From positions 1 to 64,000 of the forward strand of contig NZ_SRUO01000010.1 of the NCBI RefSeq assembly GCF_004791025.1: a DNA stretch of 64,000 nucleotides, given 5' to 3'. Under the pieces are notes generated by a model. It was not told where the DNA came from. It did not search any database and saw only the letters and a list, made by a program, of their open reading frames with translations. Both the position numbers and the translations under genes were made by a program. Each line of letters starts with the position of its first letter. The stretch's first letter is position 1. This DNA comes from Mesorhizobium sp. M4B.F.Ca.ET.203.01.1.1. Its GTDB lineage: Bacteria > Pseudomonadota > Alphaproteobacteria > Rhizobiales > Rhizobiaceae. Below are positions 7,752 to 16,116 of the stretch, in pieces.

Positions 7752-8195
7752 ATGTTCCTGCTGGACACCAACATCATTTCGGCGCTGGCGTCTTCCAAGA
7801 CGGTCGAGCAAGCGGCCTTGGCGGATTGGCTTGATCGGGCCAGCGACTACCTGTTCCTGTCTGTGGTTACGGCATCCGAAATTACCTCGGGAATAGCGAA
7901 GGCCGAGCGCGAAGGCGCTAAGAAAAAGACGGCTCTGCTTCGCCAGTGGTGGCAGGCGGTCGAATATCTCTACAACGAAAGAATACTCCCCTTCGATCTG
8001 CGTGCCGCTCATGCGGCGGGATCTATCTTGGATCGGGCCAGGGCCCATCAGCCAGGGTTCGAGGACATTGCGATCGCCGCGACGGCCGAAGTTCATGCCT
8101 TGACGATATTGACCGTCAACGAGCGTCATTTCGCCCCTCTCGGGGTGCCGATGCTCAATCCGCTAAAGGCTTTGCCGCCTCTGCCGGCAACATAA
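7752..8195 (+). CDS. VapC/FitB-type PIN-domain toxin ribonuclease
   Basis: A 147-residue PIN-domain protein expected to cleave RNA with Mg2+. The acidic residues are present: Asp5 in MFLLDTNIIS, Glu43 in TASEITSG, and the Asp of GFEDIAIAATA near residue 102, followed by the ILTVNERHF strand. FitB-like in length and motif style. A TTG 9 bases earlier is an alternative start. The 3' end abuts the remnant of a polysaccharide deacetylase on the other strand, so the toxin-antitoxin pair may have been inserted into that gene. Confidence 0.92.
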   Translation: MFLLDTNIISALASSKTVEQAALADWLDRASDYLFLSVVTASEITSGIAKAEREGAKKKTALLRQWWQAVEYLYNERILPFDLRAAHAAGSILDRARAHQPGFEDIAIAATAEVHALTILTVNERHFAPLGVPMLNPLKALPPLPAT

Positions 8196-8363
8196 ATGCC
8201 GACCATGAACAGCGTCGCCGGAAGCTGCTCGGCCTGCAGCACGTCGAGGATGTTGCTGGTGCCGTTCAGCGGCCGTCGTCGAAGGTGAGATAGATGGTGC
8301 GGTCCGCTGCCAGTGCCGCCACGGGATGAGCAGCAGGAACGACAGAACGAGACGAGGGGGCAT
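8184..8363 (-). pseudogene. Polysaccharide deacetylase (NodB-like) remnant, frameshifted and truncated
   Basis: Read across three frames on the minus strand, the segment gives a signal-peptide start (MPPRLVLSFLLLIP), then VAALAADRTIYLTFDDG, then PLNGTSNILDVL and QLPATLFMVGIYVAG. This is the N-terminus of a NodB-homology deacetylase. One base is missing near 8322-8325, at the end of the signal peptide. Another is missing near 8271, inside the metal-binding DDGP motif. The similarity stops where the toxin gene's last codons begin, and the C-terminal three quarters are absent from the window. The gene is dead. Confidence 0.82.
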
Positions 8364-8436
8364 CCGCGAGATCCGTTTGCGATCTCCGCAGGCCGCCATG
8401 GCCGGACCGGCCTTGTCAAGTTTGTCGACGAACGAG

Positions 8437-10506
8437 CTAAGCCAGGCTGCCCTGCAGCACCTTGAGCTTCGCCTTCTTCGGGCTGCGCGCCAGCAGCCAG
8501 TCGCGCGCCTTGTCCTGCGGCATCGGGAAGGCGATCGAATAGCCCTGCACCTGGTCGCAGCCGATCGCCATCAGCGAATCGAGCTCGGCTTCGGTCTCGG
8601 CACCTTCCGCCACGATCGAGATGCCCAGCCCGCGCGCAAGCTCGGTGATGGCGCGCACGATCTTGGAGTTGTCGCCGTTCTCGTTGATGTTCTGGACGAA
8701 GCGGCGGTCGATCTTCAGCCGGTCGATCTCGTTCGGGTTGACATGGCTGAGCGAGGCATAGCCGGTGCCGAAATCGTCGAGTTCGAGATGCACGCCGGCG
8801 GCGCGGATGTGCCTGAGCTTGGCCGCGATGCCGGTCTTCTCGTCGTCGAGGATCACGGACTCGACGATTTCCAGCGACAGTTTCTGCGGCGCCAGCCCGG
8901 CCTTCTCCAGCGTTCCGAACAGGAATTTGTCGAAGTCCGGCTCGCGCAGCTCGGTGCCGGAGACATTGACGGCGAGCCGCCCGAAATCGATGCCGGCCTG
9001 GTCCCACTCCGCCGCCTCGTTGATCGCCTTGGTGATGACGATGCGGCCGATCTCCGGCATGAAGCCGCATTTCTCGGCGACCGGGATGAACTCGCCCGGC
9101 GAGATCATGCCGCGCGAGGCGTGCTTCCAGCGCACCAGCGCCTCGATGCCGCTGATCTTGCCGCTGGTCAGCGACACCTGCGGCTGGAAATAGACCTCGA
9201 ACGTCTTGTCGGCGATGGCGGCGCGGATGTCGTGCTCGAGCTGCTTGCGGTAGTCGAGCTCGCGCCGCAACTCCTCGGAGAAGAACGAGAAATTGCCGCC
9301 GCCTAGCTTCTTGGCCGAGTAGAGCGCAAGGTCGGCGTGGACAAGCAGGTCCTCCGCATTGTCGGCGTCGACCGGATAGACCGCGATGCCGGCGCTGGCG
9401 CCAGGCAGGATGGTCGTGCCCTGGAAGGTGATCGGCTCGTTGATCTGCTCCAGGATGCGCCTGGCCAGCATGTTGATGTCCTCGGTGCCGCCGGCGCCGT
9501 TGAGGATCATCACGAATTCGTCGCCGCCAAGCCGGGCGCACAGATCCGAGGCGCGGCAGGAGTCGCGCATGCGCTGCGCGGTGACGACCAGCACGTAGTC
9601 GCCGGCCGCGTGGCCTAGCGTGTCGTTGATCTGCTTGAACCGGTCGAGGTCGAGCTGGATCACCGCCAGCCGCTCGCGCCGGCGATGCGCGCCCTTGATC
9701 AGTGTGTCGAAATGATCGGTCAGGAAGGTGCGGTTGTGCAGTCCGGTCAGCCCGTCATGCACGGCGATGAAGGCCATCGAGTTGCGCGCGTCGACCAGCT
9801 CATGCGTCTTGCGCAGGATGGCCTTCGACATCGGCCTGAAGATGAACAGCGCCACCAGCACGATGACGCCGATGGTGGCGAAGAACAGGGTGCGGTGGAG
9901 ATCGAGCAGCTTTCCCGAGCGCTCGTCGGCGAAGGCACTGATGCGCTGGCCGAGCGCGGCATAGCCCGACAGCGTCGCATTGGCCACGGAAGCGTCGAGA
10001 TCGACCCGGTCGGCGCCGCCCTTGTAGCCGTCGACGCCCGTCGTCAGCTTGGTCTCGAACGAGGAGATAAGGCGTTTGCCATTGGCGATCAGGCCGACCG
10101 AGAAGTAGTCGAGATGGAACGGCTTGGCGAACAGCACGTTCTCGATCGACTTCGGATCGAAGCGCGCCGGCGACATCGGATCGGCTCCCGTCTTGTCCAG
10201 GAGCAGGTCGTAATTGGTTTCGAATTCGACGGTCGCCTGCTTGAGCGCGGCAACGAGGGCTGGCTGCTTGTCGCGCGAGGCCGCACCGGTCGCGCCGGCC
10301 AGGAAAACGATGCGCTGCGACAGCGCCTTCTGCATGCTGACGATGTTGATCAGCGTGTCGTTGTTCTGCTGCGCCGCCATCATCTGCTGCAAGAGCACGA
10401 ACGAGCCCATCACCATGGCGGCGATGATCAGCAGCGCCAGCCAGTAGCCGCTCTTGATCAGCAAGATCAGCTTGCGCGAAACGCTCTGCACCGGCTGCTG
10501 CGACAT
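8437..10506 (-). CDS. Membrane-bound GGDEF-EAL cyclic-di-GMP enzyme with PilJ-like sensor
   Basis: A 689-residue inner-membrane protein with helices at about 20-42 and 206-224 that enclose a periplasmic helical domain. That domain resembles the type IV pili methyl-accepting N-terminal sensor (residues 45-110: SMQKALSQRIVFLAGA). The GGDEF domain is intact (LGGDEF at 326-331), with an inhibitory RxxD site five residues upstream (RASD, 318-321). The EAL domain (EAL at 455-457) keeps AVNVSG, LEIVES and LDDFGTGYASLS, so both cyclase and phosphodiesterase residues are present and either activity is possible. It is transcribed alone, followed on the same strand by the dead deacetylase. Confidence 0.94.
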   Translation of the reverse strand: MSQQPVQSVSRKLILLIKSGYWLALLIIAAMVMGSFVLLQQMMAAQQNNDTLINIVSMQKALSQRIVFLAGATGAASRDKQPALVAALKQATVEFETNYDLLLDKTGADPMSPARFDPKSIENVLFAKPFHLDYFSVGLIANGKRLISSFETKLTTGVDGYKGGADRVDLDASVANATLSGYAALGQRISAFADERSGKLLDLHRTLFFATIGVIVLVALFIFRPMSKAILRKTHELVDARNSMAFIAVHDGLTGLHNRTFLTDHFDTLIKGAHRRRERLAVIQLDLDRFKQINDTLGHAAGDYVLVVTAQRMRDSCRASDLCARLGGDEFVMILNGAGGTEDINMLARRILEQINEPITFQGTTILPGASAGIAVYPVDADNAEDLLVHADLALYSAKKLGGGNFSFFSEELRRELDYRKQLEHDIRAAIADKTFEVYFQPQVSLTSGKISGIEALVRWKHASRGMISPGEFIPVAEKCGFMPEIGRIVITKAINEAAEWDQAGIDFGRLAVNVSGTELREPDFDKFLFGTLEKAGLAPQKLSLEIVESVILDDEKTGIAAKLRHIRAAGVHLELDDFGTGYASLSHVNPNEIDRLKIDRRFVQNINENGDNSKIVRAITELARGLGISIVAEGAETEAELDSLMAIGCDQVQGYSIAFPMPQDKARDWLLARSPKKAKLKVLQGSLA

Positions 10507-10636
10507 TTCAGGGCGACCCCTCCCGCCGACGGAATCCCGCCTTGGTTTCGTTCTGCGAACACCATTGACTTGAAAGGGTTAACAGGCAGGCAAGCAGCCC
10601 GGCCGGTTGCGCGGGCAGAGAGGGAAAGCTGCGGAG

Positions 10637-10810
10637 ATGGTTATCATGTTCTTTCACCGCGTCGATGCATTTGAACGCATCAACGCTCGCGCCGCCGAAA
10701 TTGGGAGCCATGCGGCTTTCGCCGCGCCACCGAAGCCGTCGCTTTTGCGGTGGATTTTTCGGTCGCGCGGGGCGACAGTCCGGCTCGAACCGAACAGGGC
10801 TGGATCATGA
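10637..10810 (+). CDS. Possible small protein overlapping kbl start
   Basis: A 57-codon open frame (MVIMFFHRVDAFERINARAA at its start) with a basic C-terminus. Its TGA overlaps the kbl ATG in an ATGA arrangement that often marks translational coupling. GGAG lies 9 bases before the alternative ATG at 10646. The rest of the 300-base gap (10507-10806) between the GGDEF-EAL gene and kbl shows no other gene or RNA motif that I can recognise. It may be chance. Confidence 0.3.
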   Translation: MVIMFFHRVDAFERINARAAEIGSHAAFAAPPKPSLLRWIFRSRGATVRLEPNRAGS

Positions 10811-11994
10811 GCACAGCATTCCTTTCCCACATCGACAATGAACTTGCCGGGCTGAAATCGGCCGGCCTCTACAAATCCGAGCGGGTGATCACCTCGACGC
10901 AGTCGGCTGAGATCGAGGTTGGCGGCGACAAGGTGCTGAATTTCTGCGCCAACAACTATCTCGGCCTCGCCGACAGCGCCGAACTGCGCGAGGCGGCGAA
11001 GCAGGCGCTCGACCGTTACGGCTACGGCATGGCCTCGGTGCGCTTCATCTGCGGCACGCAGGAGGAGCACAAGCAGCTGGAGGCGACGATCTCGTCCTTC
11101 CTCGGCATGGACGACACCATCCTCTACGGCTCCTGCTTCGACGCCAATGGCGGCCTGTTCGAGACGCTGCTCGGCGAGGAGGACGCCATTATCTCCGACG
11201 CGCTGAACCATGCCTCGATCATCGACGGTGTCAGATTGTCCAAGGCCAAGCGCTTTCGCTACGCCAACAACGACATGGCAGATCTCGAAGCGCGGCTGAA
11301 GGAGGCGAAGGATTGCCGCTTCCGGCTGATCGCCACCGACGGCGTGTTTTCTATGGACGGCATCATTGCCAACCTCAAGGGCGTCTGCGATCTCGCCGAG
11401 AAATACGACGCCATGGTCATGGTCGACGACAGCCACGCCGTCGGCTTCGTCGGCAAGAACGGCCGCGGCTCGGCCGAGCATTGTGGCGTCGAGGGCAGGG
11501 TGGACATCATCACCGGCACGCTCGGCAAGGCGCTGGGCGGTGCTTCCGGCGGCTACACTTCCGGTAAAGCCCAGGTGGTCGACTGGCTGCGCCAGCGCTC
11601 GCGGCCCTACCTGTTCTCCAACACGCTGATGCCGGCGATCGCCGGCGCCTCGATCAAGGTGTTCGACATGATCCGCAATGGCGGCGCCTTGCGCGAGCGC
11701 CTCTATGCCAATGCGGAACGCTTCCGGTCTCAGATGGGCAAGCTTGGCTTCACGCTGGCTGGTGCCGATCATCCGATCATCCCGGTGATGCTGGGCGATG
11801 CGGCTCTGGCACAGGAGATGGCGGCACGCATGCTGAAGCGCGGCATCTATGTCATCGGCTTTTCCTTCCCGGTGGTGCCGAAGGGCCAAGCCCGTATCCG
11901 CACCCAGATGTCGGCGGCGCATTCCAGCGCCGATATCGACAGGGCAGTTGAGGCATTTGGCGCCGTGGGACGCGAGCTCGGCGTGATTTCCTGA
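10807..11994 (+). CDS. kbl: 2-amino-3-ketobutyrate coenzyme A ligase
   Basis: Cleaves 2-amino-3-ketobutyrate with CoA to glycine and acetyl-CoA, the second step of threonine dehydrogenase catabolism. It is 395 residues, the usual length. It is a fold-type I PLP enzyme of the alpha-oxoamine synthase family: PLP lysine in TGTLGKALGG (Lys241), the DDSHAVGF Asp-His pair, and NNYLGLAD near the N-terminus. It is 44 bases upstream of tdh, and the two form an operon. Confidence 0.96.
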   Translation: MSTAFLSHIDNELAGLKSAGLYKSERVITSTQSAEIEVGGDKVLNFCANNYLGLADSAELREAAKQALDRYGYGMASVRFICGTQEEHKQLEATISSFLGMDDTILYGSCFDANGGLFETLLGEEDAIISDALNHASIIDGVRLSKAKRFRYANNDMADLEARLKEAKDCRFRLIATDGVFSMDGIIANLKGVCDLAEKYDAMVMVDDSHAVGFVGKNGRGSAEHCGVEGRVDIITGTLGKALGGASGGYTSGKAQVVDWLRQRSRPYLFSNTLMPAIAGASIKVFDMIRNGGALRERLYANAERFRSQMGKLGFTLAGADHPIIPVMLGDAALAQEMAARMLKRGIYVIGFSFPVVPKGQARIRTQMSAAHSSADIDRAVEAFGAVGRELGVIS

Positions 11995-12038
11995 GCGCCG
12001 AAAACGATTCCAGATCAAAGAAATCAAGGAACAAAAGA

Positions 12039-13073
12039 ATGTCCAACATGATGAAGGCGCTGGTGAAGGCCAAGGCCGAGCCCGGCATCTGGATGGAAGA
12101 GGTGCCGGTGCCGGAGATTGGCCCCAACGACGTGCTGATCAAGGTCAGGAAAAGCGCGATCTGCGGCACCGACGTGCACATCTACAATTGGGACCAGTGG
12201 GCGCAAAAGACCGTACCGGTGCCGATGGTGACCGGCCATGAATTCGTCGGCACCGTCGCCGACTTCGGCGCCGCGGTCACCGAATACAAGCTCGGCCAGC
12301 GCGTGTCCGGCGAGGGCCACATCGTCTGCGGCCATTGCCGCAACTGCCGCGCGGGCAGGGGGCATCTCTGCCGCAACACGCTCGGCGTCGGCGTCAATCG
12401 CCCCGGCGCCTTCGGCGAGTACGTGGCGATCCCGCAGCACAATGTCGTGCCGATCCCCGACGACGTGCCGGACGAGATCGCGGCGATCTTCGATCCGCTG
12501 GGCAATGCGGTTCACACCGCATTGTCCTTCGATCTGGTCGGCGAGGACGTGCTGGTCACCGGCGCCGGGCCGATCGGCATCATGGGCGCGCTGGTGGCGC
12601 AATGCGTCGGCGCGCGAAAGGTCGTCATCACCGACATCAATCCGGTCCGGCTGGACCTGGCACGCAAGCTCGGCGTCCAGCACGTCGTCGACGCCTCGAA
12701 GGAAAAGCTGCGCGACGTCATGCCGAAGCTCGGCATGACCGAGGGCTTTGACGTCGGCCTGGAGATGTCGGGCGCGGCCCCCGCCTTCCGCGACATGATC
12801 GATACCATGAACAATGGCGGCAAGATCGCCATCCTCGGCATCGCGCCGACCGGCTTCGAGATCGACTGGAACAAGGTCATCTTCAAGATGCTGCACCTTA
12901 AGGGCATCTACGGCCGCGAGATGTTCGAGACCTGGTACAAGATGATCGCCCTGGTGCAGGGGCCGCTCGATGTGTCGGGGCTGATCACGCATCGCATCGG
13001 GATCGACGACTTTCAGGTTGGGTTCGATGCGATGCGGAGCGGCAATTCGGGTAAGGTTGTGATGGATTGGTAG
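12039..13073 (+). CDS. tdh: L-threonine 3-dehydrogenase
   Basis: Oxidises L-threonine to 2-amino-3-ketobutyrate with NAD+; its product is the substrate of the preceding gene's enzyme. A 344-residue zinc medium-chain dehydrogenase. Catalytic zinc site: Cys42 (ICGTD), His67 and Glu68 (GHE). Structural zinc site: Cys97, Cys100, Cys103 and Cys111. NAD-binding fold: VTGAGPIGIMGA. Ribosome site AAGGAAC before the ATG. The gene ends facing a large repeat and a convergent regulator. Confidence 0.97.
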   Translation: MSNMMKALVKAKAEPGIWMEEVPVPEIGPNDVLIKVRKSAICGTDVHIYNWDQWAQKTVPVPMVTGHEFVGTVADFGAAVTEYKLGQRVSGEGHIVCGHCRNCRAGRGHLCRNTLGVGVNRPGAFGEYVAIPQHNVVPIPDDVPDEIAAIFDPLGNAVHTALSFDLVGEDVLVTGAGPIGIMGALVAQCVGARKVVITDINPVRLDLARKLGVQHVVDASKEKLRDVMPKLGMTEGFDVGLEMSGAAPAFRDMIDTMNNGGKIAILGIAPTGFEIDWNKVIFKMLHLKGIYGREMFETWYKMIALVQGPLDVSGLITHRIGIDDFQVGFDAMRSGNSGKVVMDW

Positions 13074-13103
13074 CGGCCTTTAAAGAAGCGTCTCGTTCCT
13101 TCG

Positions 13104-13261
13104 CCCCCCTCTCTGTCCTGCCGGACATCTCCCCCTCAAGGGGGGAGATTGGCTGCTTCGGCGCCGGCTCTCATCCTGTAACGTTGGCGATTGGCGAAAG
13201 CCGGCGTGACATCTAATCTCCCCCCAAGAGGGGGAGATGTCCGGCAGGACAGAGAGGGGGG
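13104..13261. repeat. Large intergenic palindrome (RIME-like), copy 1
   Basis: Two 47-base arms (13104-13150 and 13215-13261) are inverted copies with only two mismatches, both at the tip, separated by 64 bases. Each arm itself contains a CTCCCCC-type hairpin. The core words (TGTCCTGCCGGACATCTCC and the ATTGGCGAAAGCCG spacer) recur in other gaps of this window. It lies between convergent genes (tdh and the marR gene) and may also stop transcription. Confidence 0.93.
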
Positions 13262-13276
13262 CCTCGCGCCAGCCTA

Positions 13277-13723
13277 TCAGCTTTTTTCTTCCAAAGCTTC
13301 CTCCAGCGCCGCCACCCCACTAGCAATCGCCGCCCGTTCCTCCGCGCTCAGCCTCTCCAGCAACTCCCTCTCAAACGCCTTCGCCAGCGGCACCATTTCG
13401 CGATAGGCGGCAAGCCCCGCCTTGGTCAGCGCCAGGCGCTCCACCCGCCGGTCGTGCTCGTCCGCCGTCCGCGTCAGCCAGCGCCGCCGCTCCAGTTCGG
13501 CCACCGCTCGCGAAACCTTGGTCTTGTGCATGGCCGACTGCTCGCCGAGCGCCGTCGCTGTCATCGTGCCATGCTGGCCGAGCCCCGAAAGTGTGCGCCA
13601 TTCCGGCCGGGTCAGGCCGTGGCGATCCCGGTAGATTTTCGAGAATTCGCGGCTGACGACATCGGCCAGCCGGTAAAGCCGGTAGGGCAGGAAGCTTTCG
13701 AGTTCGAGGATTTCCGATTCCAT
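13277..13723 (-). CDS. MarR-family regulator of the homogentisate genes
   Basis: A 148-residue winged-helix protein: YRLADVVSREFSKIY dimerisation helices, HKTKVSRAVAELERRRWLTR recognition helix, and a wing with DEHDRRVERLALT. It is divergent from hmgA across 129 bases that hold a clear dyad. By position it is the likely repressor of the hmgA-fahA operon, with an aromatic acid such as homogentisate as probable inducer (inference). Confidence 0.85.
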   Translation of the reverse strand: MESEILELESFLPYRLYRLADVVSREFSKIYRDRHGLTRPEWRTLSGLGQHGTMTATALGEQSAMHKTKVSRAVAELERRRWLTRTADEHDRRVERLALTKAGLAAYREMVPLAKAFERELLERLSAEERAAIASGVAALEEALEEKS

Positions 13724-13771
13724 GATGCACCGTGGATGCGACGTTCGCCGTTGATAGTTACATTTTCGATG

Positions 13772-13785
13772 GTTACAAATGAAAC
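13772..13785. promoter_or_regulatory. Candidate MarR-type operator upstream of hmgA
   Basis: GTTACAAATGAAAC fits the symmetric pattern GTTnCAnnTGnAAC, with the conserved positions fully palindromic. A second GTTACA word lies 13 bases to the left (13758-13763), giving a tandem half-site. It sits between the regulator start and the hmgA start, so it can control both. Confidence 0.55.
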
Positions 13786-13852
13786 CAAGTTGGTCAACAT
13801 CGCCGGCAGGCCGCGCCTAGCGAGGCTGAGAACCGGGATCAGGGAGGATCGG

Positions 13853-15166
13853 ATGGGCTTTTCCTACATGCCGGGCTTCGGCAACGACTTCGAGACCGAG
13901 ACGCTGCCGGGTTCGCTGCCGCAGGGGCGCAACTCGCCGCAGCGGCCGGCCTACGGGCTCTATGCCGAGCAGCTTTCGGGCTCGCCCTTCACCGCGCCGC
14001 GCGGCACCAACGAGCGCTCCTGGCTCTACCGGATCCGGCCGAGCGTCCGCCACACCGGGCGCTTCAAGTCCACCCTCTATCCGCTCTGGAAGACCGCACC
14101 CAATCTCGGCGACCACGAACTGGCGCTCGGCCAGTATCGCTGGAACCCGGTGCCGATGCCGAAGGAGCCGACCGACTTCATCGAGGGCATGCGCACCATC
14201 ACCACCGCCGGCGACGTGCTCGGGCAGTCCGGCATGGCGGCGCATATCTATGTCGCCAACCGCTCGATGACCGACGACCACTTCTTCAACGCCGACGCCG
14301 AGATGCTTGTCGTGCCGCAGGTCGGCGCCTTGCGCTTCGTCACCGAGATGGGGGTCATCGAGCTCAGACCCGGCGAGATCGCCGTGCTGCCGCGCGGCCT
14401 CGTCTTCAAGGTCGAGCTCGCCGATGCCGAGGTGCGCGGCTATGTCTGCGAGAACTACGGCGCCAAGCTGACCATGCCCGATCGCGGGCCGATCGGCGCC
14501 AATTGCCTCGCCAATCCGCGCGACTTCAAGACGCCCTGCGCCTGGTTCGAGGACAGGGAGACACCGTGCCGGCTGATCGTCAAATGGTGCGGCTCCTTCC
14601 ATGTCACCGAGATCGGCCATTCGCCGCTCGACGTCGTCGCCTGGCACGGCAACTACGCGCCCTACAAATATGATCTGGCGACGTTTTCGCCCGTCGGCGC
14701 CATCCTGTTCGACCATCCGGATCCGTCGATCTTCACCGTGCTGACGGCGCCGAGCGGCGAGGAAGGCACCGCCAACATCGACTTCGTCATCTTCCCGCCG
14801 CGCTGGCTGGTGGCCGAGGATACGTTCCGTCCGCCCTGGTACCATCGCAACATCATGAGCGAGTTCATGGGTCTGATCCACGGCCAGTACGACGCCAAGG
14901 AGGAAGGCTTCGTCCCCGGCGGCATCAGCCTGCACAATCTGATGCTGGCCCACGGGCCTGACGCGACTGGCTTCGAAAAGGCCTCGCGCACGGAGCTGAA
15001 ACCGGTCAAGCTCGACAACACCATGGCCTTTATGTTCGAGACCCGATTCCCGCAGATGCTGACCCGCTACGCCGCCGAGGTCGAAACCAGGCAGGACAAC
15101 TACATCGACTGCTGGGCCGGGCTGAAGAAACGCTTCAACGGCACGCCCGAGGGCGACTGGTCTTGA
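13853..15166 (+). CDS. hmgA: Homogentisate 1,2-dioxygenase
   Basis: Opens the ring of homogentisate to maleylacetoacetate with Fe(II) and O2 in tyrosine and phenylalanine breakdown. 437 residues, as expected for bacterial HmgA. The start follows AGGGAGG and gives MGFSYMPGFGNDFETE, the family N-terminus. Iron ligands fall in the PPWYHRNIMSEFMGLIHG block (two His and a Glu), and NSPQRPAYGLYAEQLSG is diagnostic. Its stop overlaps the next start (TTGA), so the operon continues. Confidence 0.97.
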   Translation: MGFSYMPGFGNDFETETLPGSLPQGRNSPQRPAYGLYAEQLSGSPFTAPRGTNERSWLYRIRPSVRHTGRFKSTLYPLWKTAPNLGDHELALGQYRWNPVPMPKEPTDFIEGMRTITTAGDVLGQSGMAAHIYVANRSMTDDHFFNADAEMLVVPQVGALRFVTEMGVIELRPGEIAVLPRGLVFKVELADAEVRGYVCENYGAKLTMPDRGPIGANCLANPRDFKTPCAWFEDRETPCRLIVKWCGSFHVTEIGHSPLDVVAWHGNYAPYKYDLATFSPVGAILFDHPDPSIFTVLTAPSGEEGTANIDFVIFPPRWLVAEDTFRPPWYHRNIMSEFMGLIHGQYDAKEEGFVPGGISLHNLMLAHGPDATGFEKASRTELKPVKLDNTMAFMFETRFPQMLTRYAAEVETRQDNYIDCWAGLKKRFNGTPEGDWS

Positions 15167-16116
15167 GTCTGGACCGCCTCGTTCTGCTCGGGTCCAAGGG
15201 CGGCCCGGCGATCCGGCCGGGTGGGCCGTGGCCAAGTTCCTCGCTGCTCGAGATCGGCGGCCGCGCTATCGTCGTCGATTGCGGGCTGGGCGTCACCCGC
15301 GCGCTGACCGATGCCGGGCTCGGCCTGAAGACGCTTGACCTGGTCTTCATCACCCATCTCCATTCCGACCATCTGCTGGAGCTCGGACCGCTGATCCACA
15401 CCGCCTGGACGGCGGGCCTCGCCACGCCGGTGACCATCTTCGGTCCGCCCGGCACCGGCCACTACTGGCAGCGCTTCTGCCAGGCGATGGATTTCGACAT
15501 CGAAATCCGCATCGTCGACGAAGGCCGGCCGGATATCAGGGATCTGGTCTCGGTCGAGGAGTTCGGCGAGGGACTGGTTGTGGAGGAGGGCGGGCTGAAG
15601 GTGACGGCGTTGCGCGTCGACCATCCGCCGGTGACCGACTGCTTTGCGCTGCGCGTCGAGCATGGCGGCAGGAGCATCGTGTTCTCCGCCGACACGGCCT
15701 TCTTCCCGCCGCTGGCCGACTTCGCCAAAGGCGCCGATATCCTCGTCCACGAAGCGATGCTGGAAGAGGGGATCGAGCGCCTGGTGGCGAAGACCGGCAA
15801 TGGCGCGCGGCTGCGCGAACATTTGCTCGCCAGCCACAGTTTCGCCGAGGAGGCAGGGCGCATCGCCAGCGATGCCGGGGTCGGGCGGCTGGTGTTGAAC
15901 CACCTCATCCCGGCCGACGATGCCGCGATCGGCGAGGCCGACTGGATCGCCGCCGTCAGGAAAACTTGGGCCGGCGACTTGACGATCGCCCGCGACGGCC
16001 TTGTTGTGGGGTTAGAGCATGACCCCGAAAAGTGGGACCCGGTTTTCGGAAAAGATCAGGCGACAGACAAAGACCAAAGCGGCGAACAAGCCGCGCAAGG
16101 AGAGGAAACCGCATGA
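15163..16116 (+). CDS. MBL-fold metal-dependent hydrolase in the homogentisate operon
   Basis: A 317-residue metallo-beta-lactamase-fold protein with the HLHSDH motif, a VDCGLG strand, SADTAF and a C-terminal LNHLIP histidine, close to RNase Z or AtsA-type hydrolases. The TTG start overlaps the hmgA stop by 4 bases and its stop overlaps the fahA ATG (ATGA), so translation is coupled on both sides. It may remove a lactone or thioester by-product of homogentisate breakdown; this is inference. The last ~33 residues (EHDPEKWDPVFGKDQ onward) are encoded by a dispersed repeat and do not belong to the fold. Confidence 0.85.
   Translation: MSLDRLVLLGSKGGPAIRPGGPWPSSSLLEIGGRAIVVDCGLGVTRALTDAGLGLKTLDLVFITHLHSDHLLELGPLIHTAWTAGLATPVTIFGPPGTGHYWQRFCQAMDFDIEIRIVDEGRPDIRDLVSVEEFGEGLVVEEGGLKVTALRVDHPPVTDCFALRVEHGGRSIVFSADTAFFPPLADFAKGADILVHEAMLEEGIERLVAKTGNGARLREHLLASHSFAEEAGRIASDAGVGRLVLNHLIPADDAAIGEADWIAAVRKTWAGDLTIARDGLVVGLEHDPEKWDPVFGKDQATDKDQSGEQAAQGEETA
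16015..16061. repeat. Short palindromic repeat inside the MBL gene 3' end
   Basis: The segment starting GAGCATGACCCCGAAAAG and ending AAAGATCAGGC contains the perfect arms CCGAAAA and TTTTCGG. I recognise it as a very common short intergenic repeat of Mesorhizobium and relatives. Here it is translated, forming the unusual hydrophilic tail of the MBL protein. Confidence 0.75.

Noticed and set aside
8126..9541. Minus-strand open frame overlapping the GGDEF-EAL gene in another frame
   Set aside because: Only its last ~45 codons carry real similarity, and that belongs to the deacetylase remnant; the rest is a shadow of the EAL domain.
10507..10806. Riboswitch or tRNA in the gap before kbl
   Set aside because: I could not fold a glycine-riboswitch-like or cloverleaf pattern from the bases; only the possible small ORF remains.
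13104..13261. CRISPR-like reading of the repeated CTCCCC blocks
   Set aside because: There are only two arms in inverted orientation, not regularly spaced direct repeats, and no cas gene is present.
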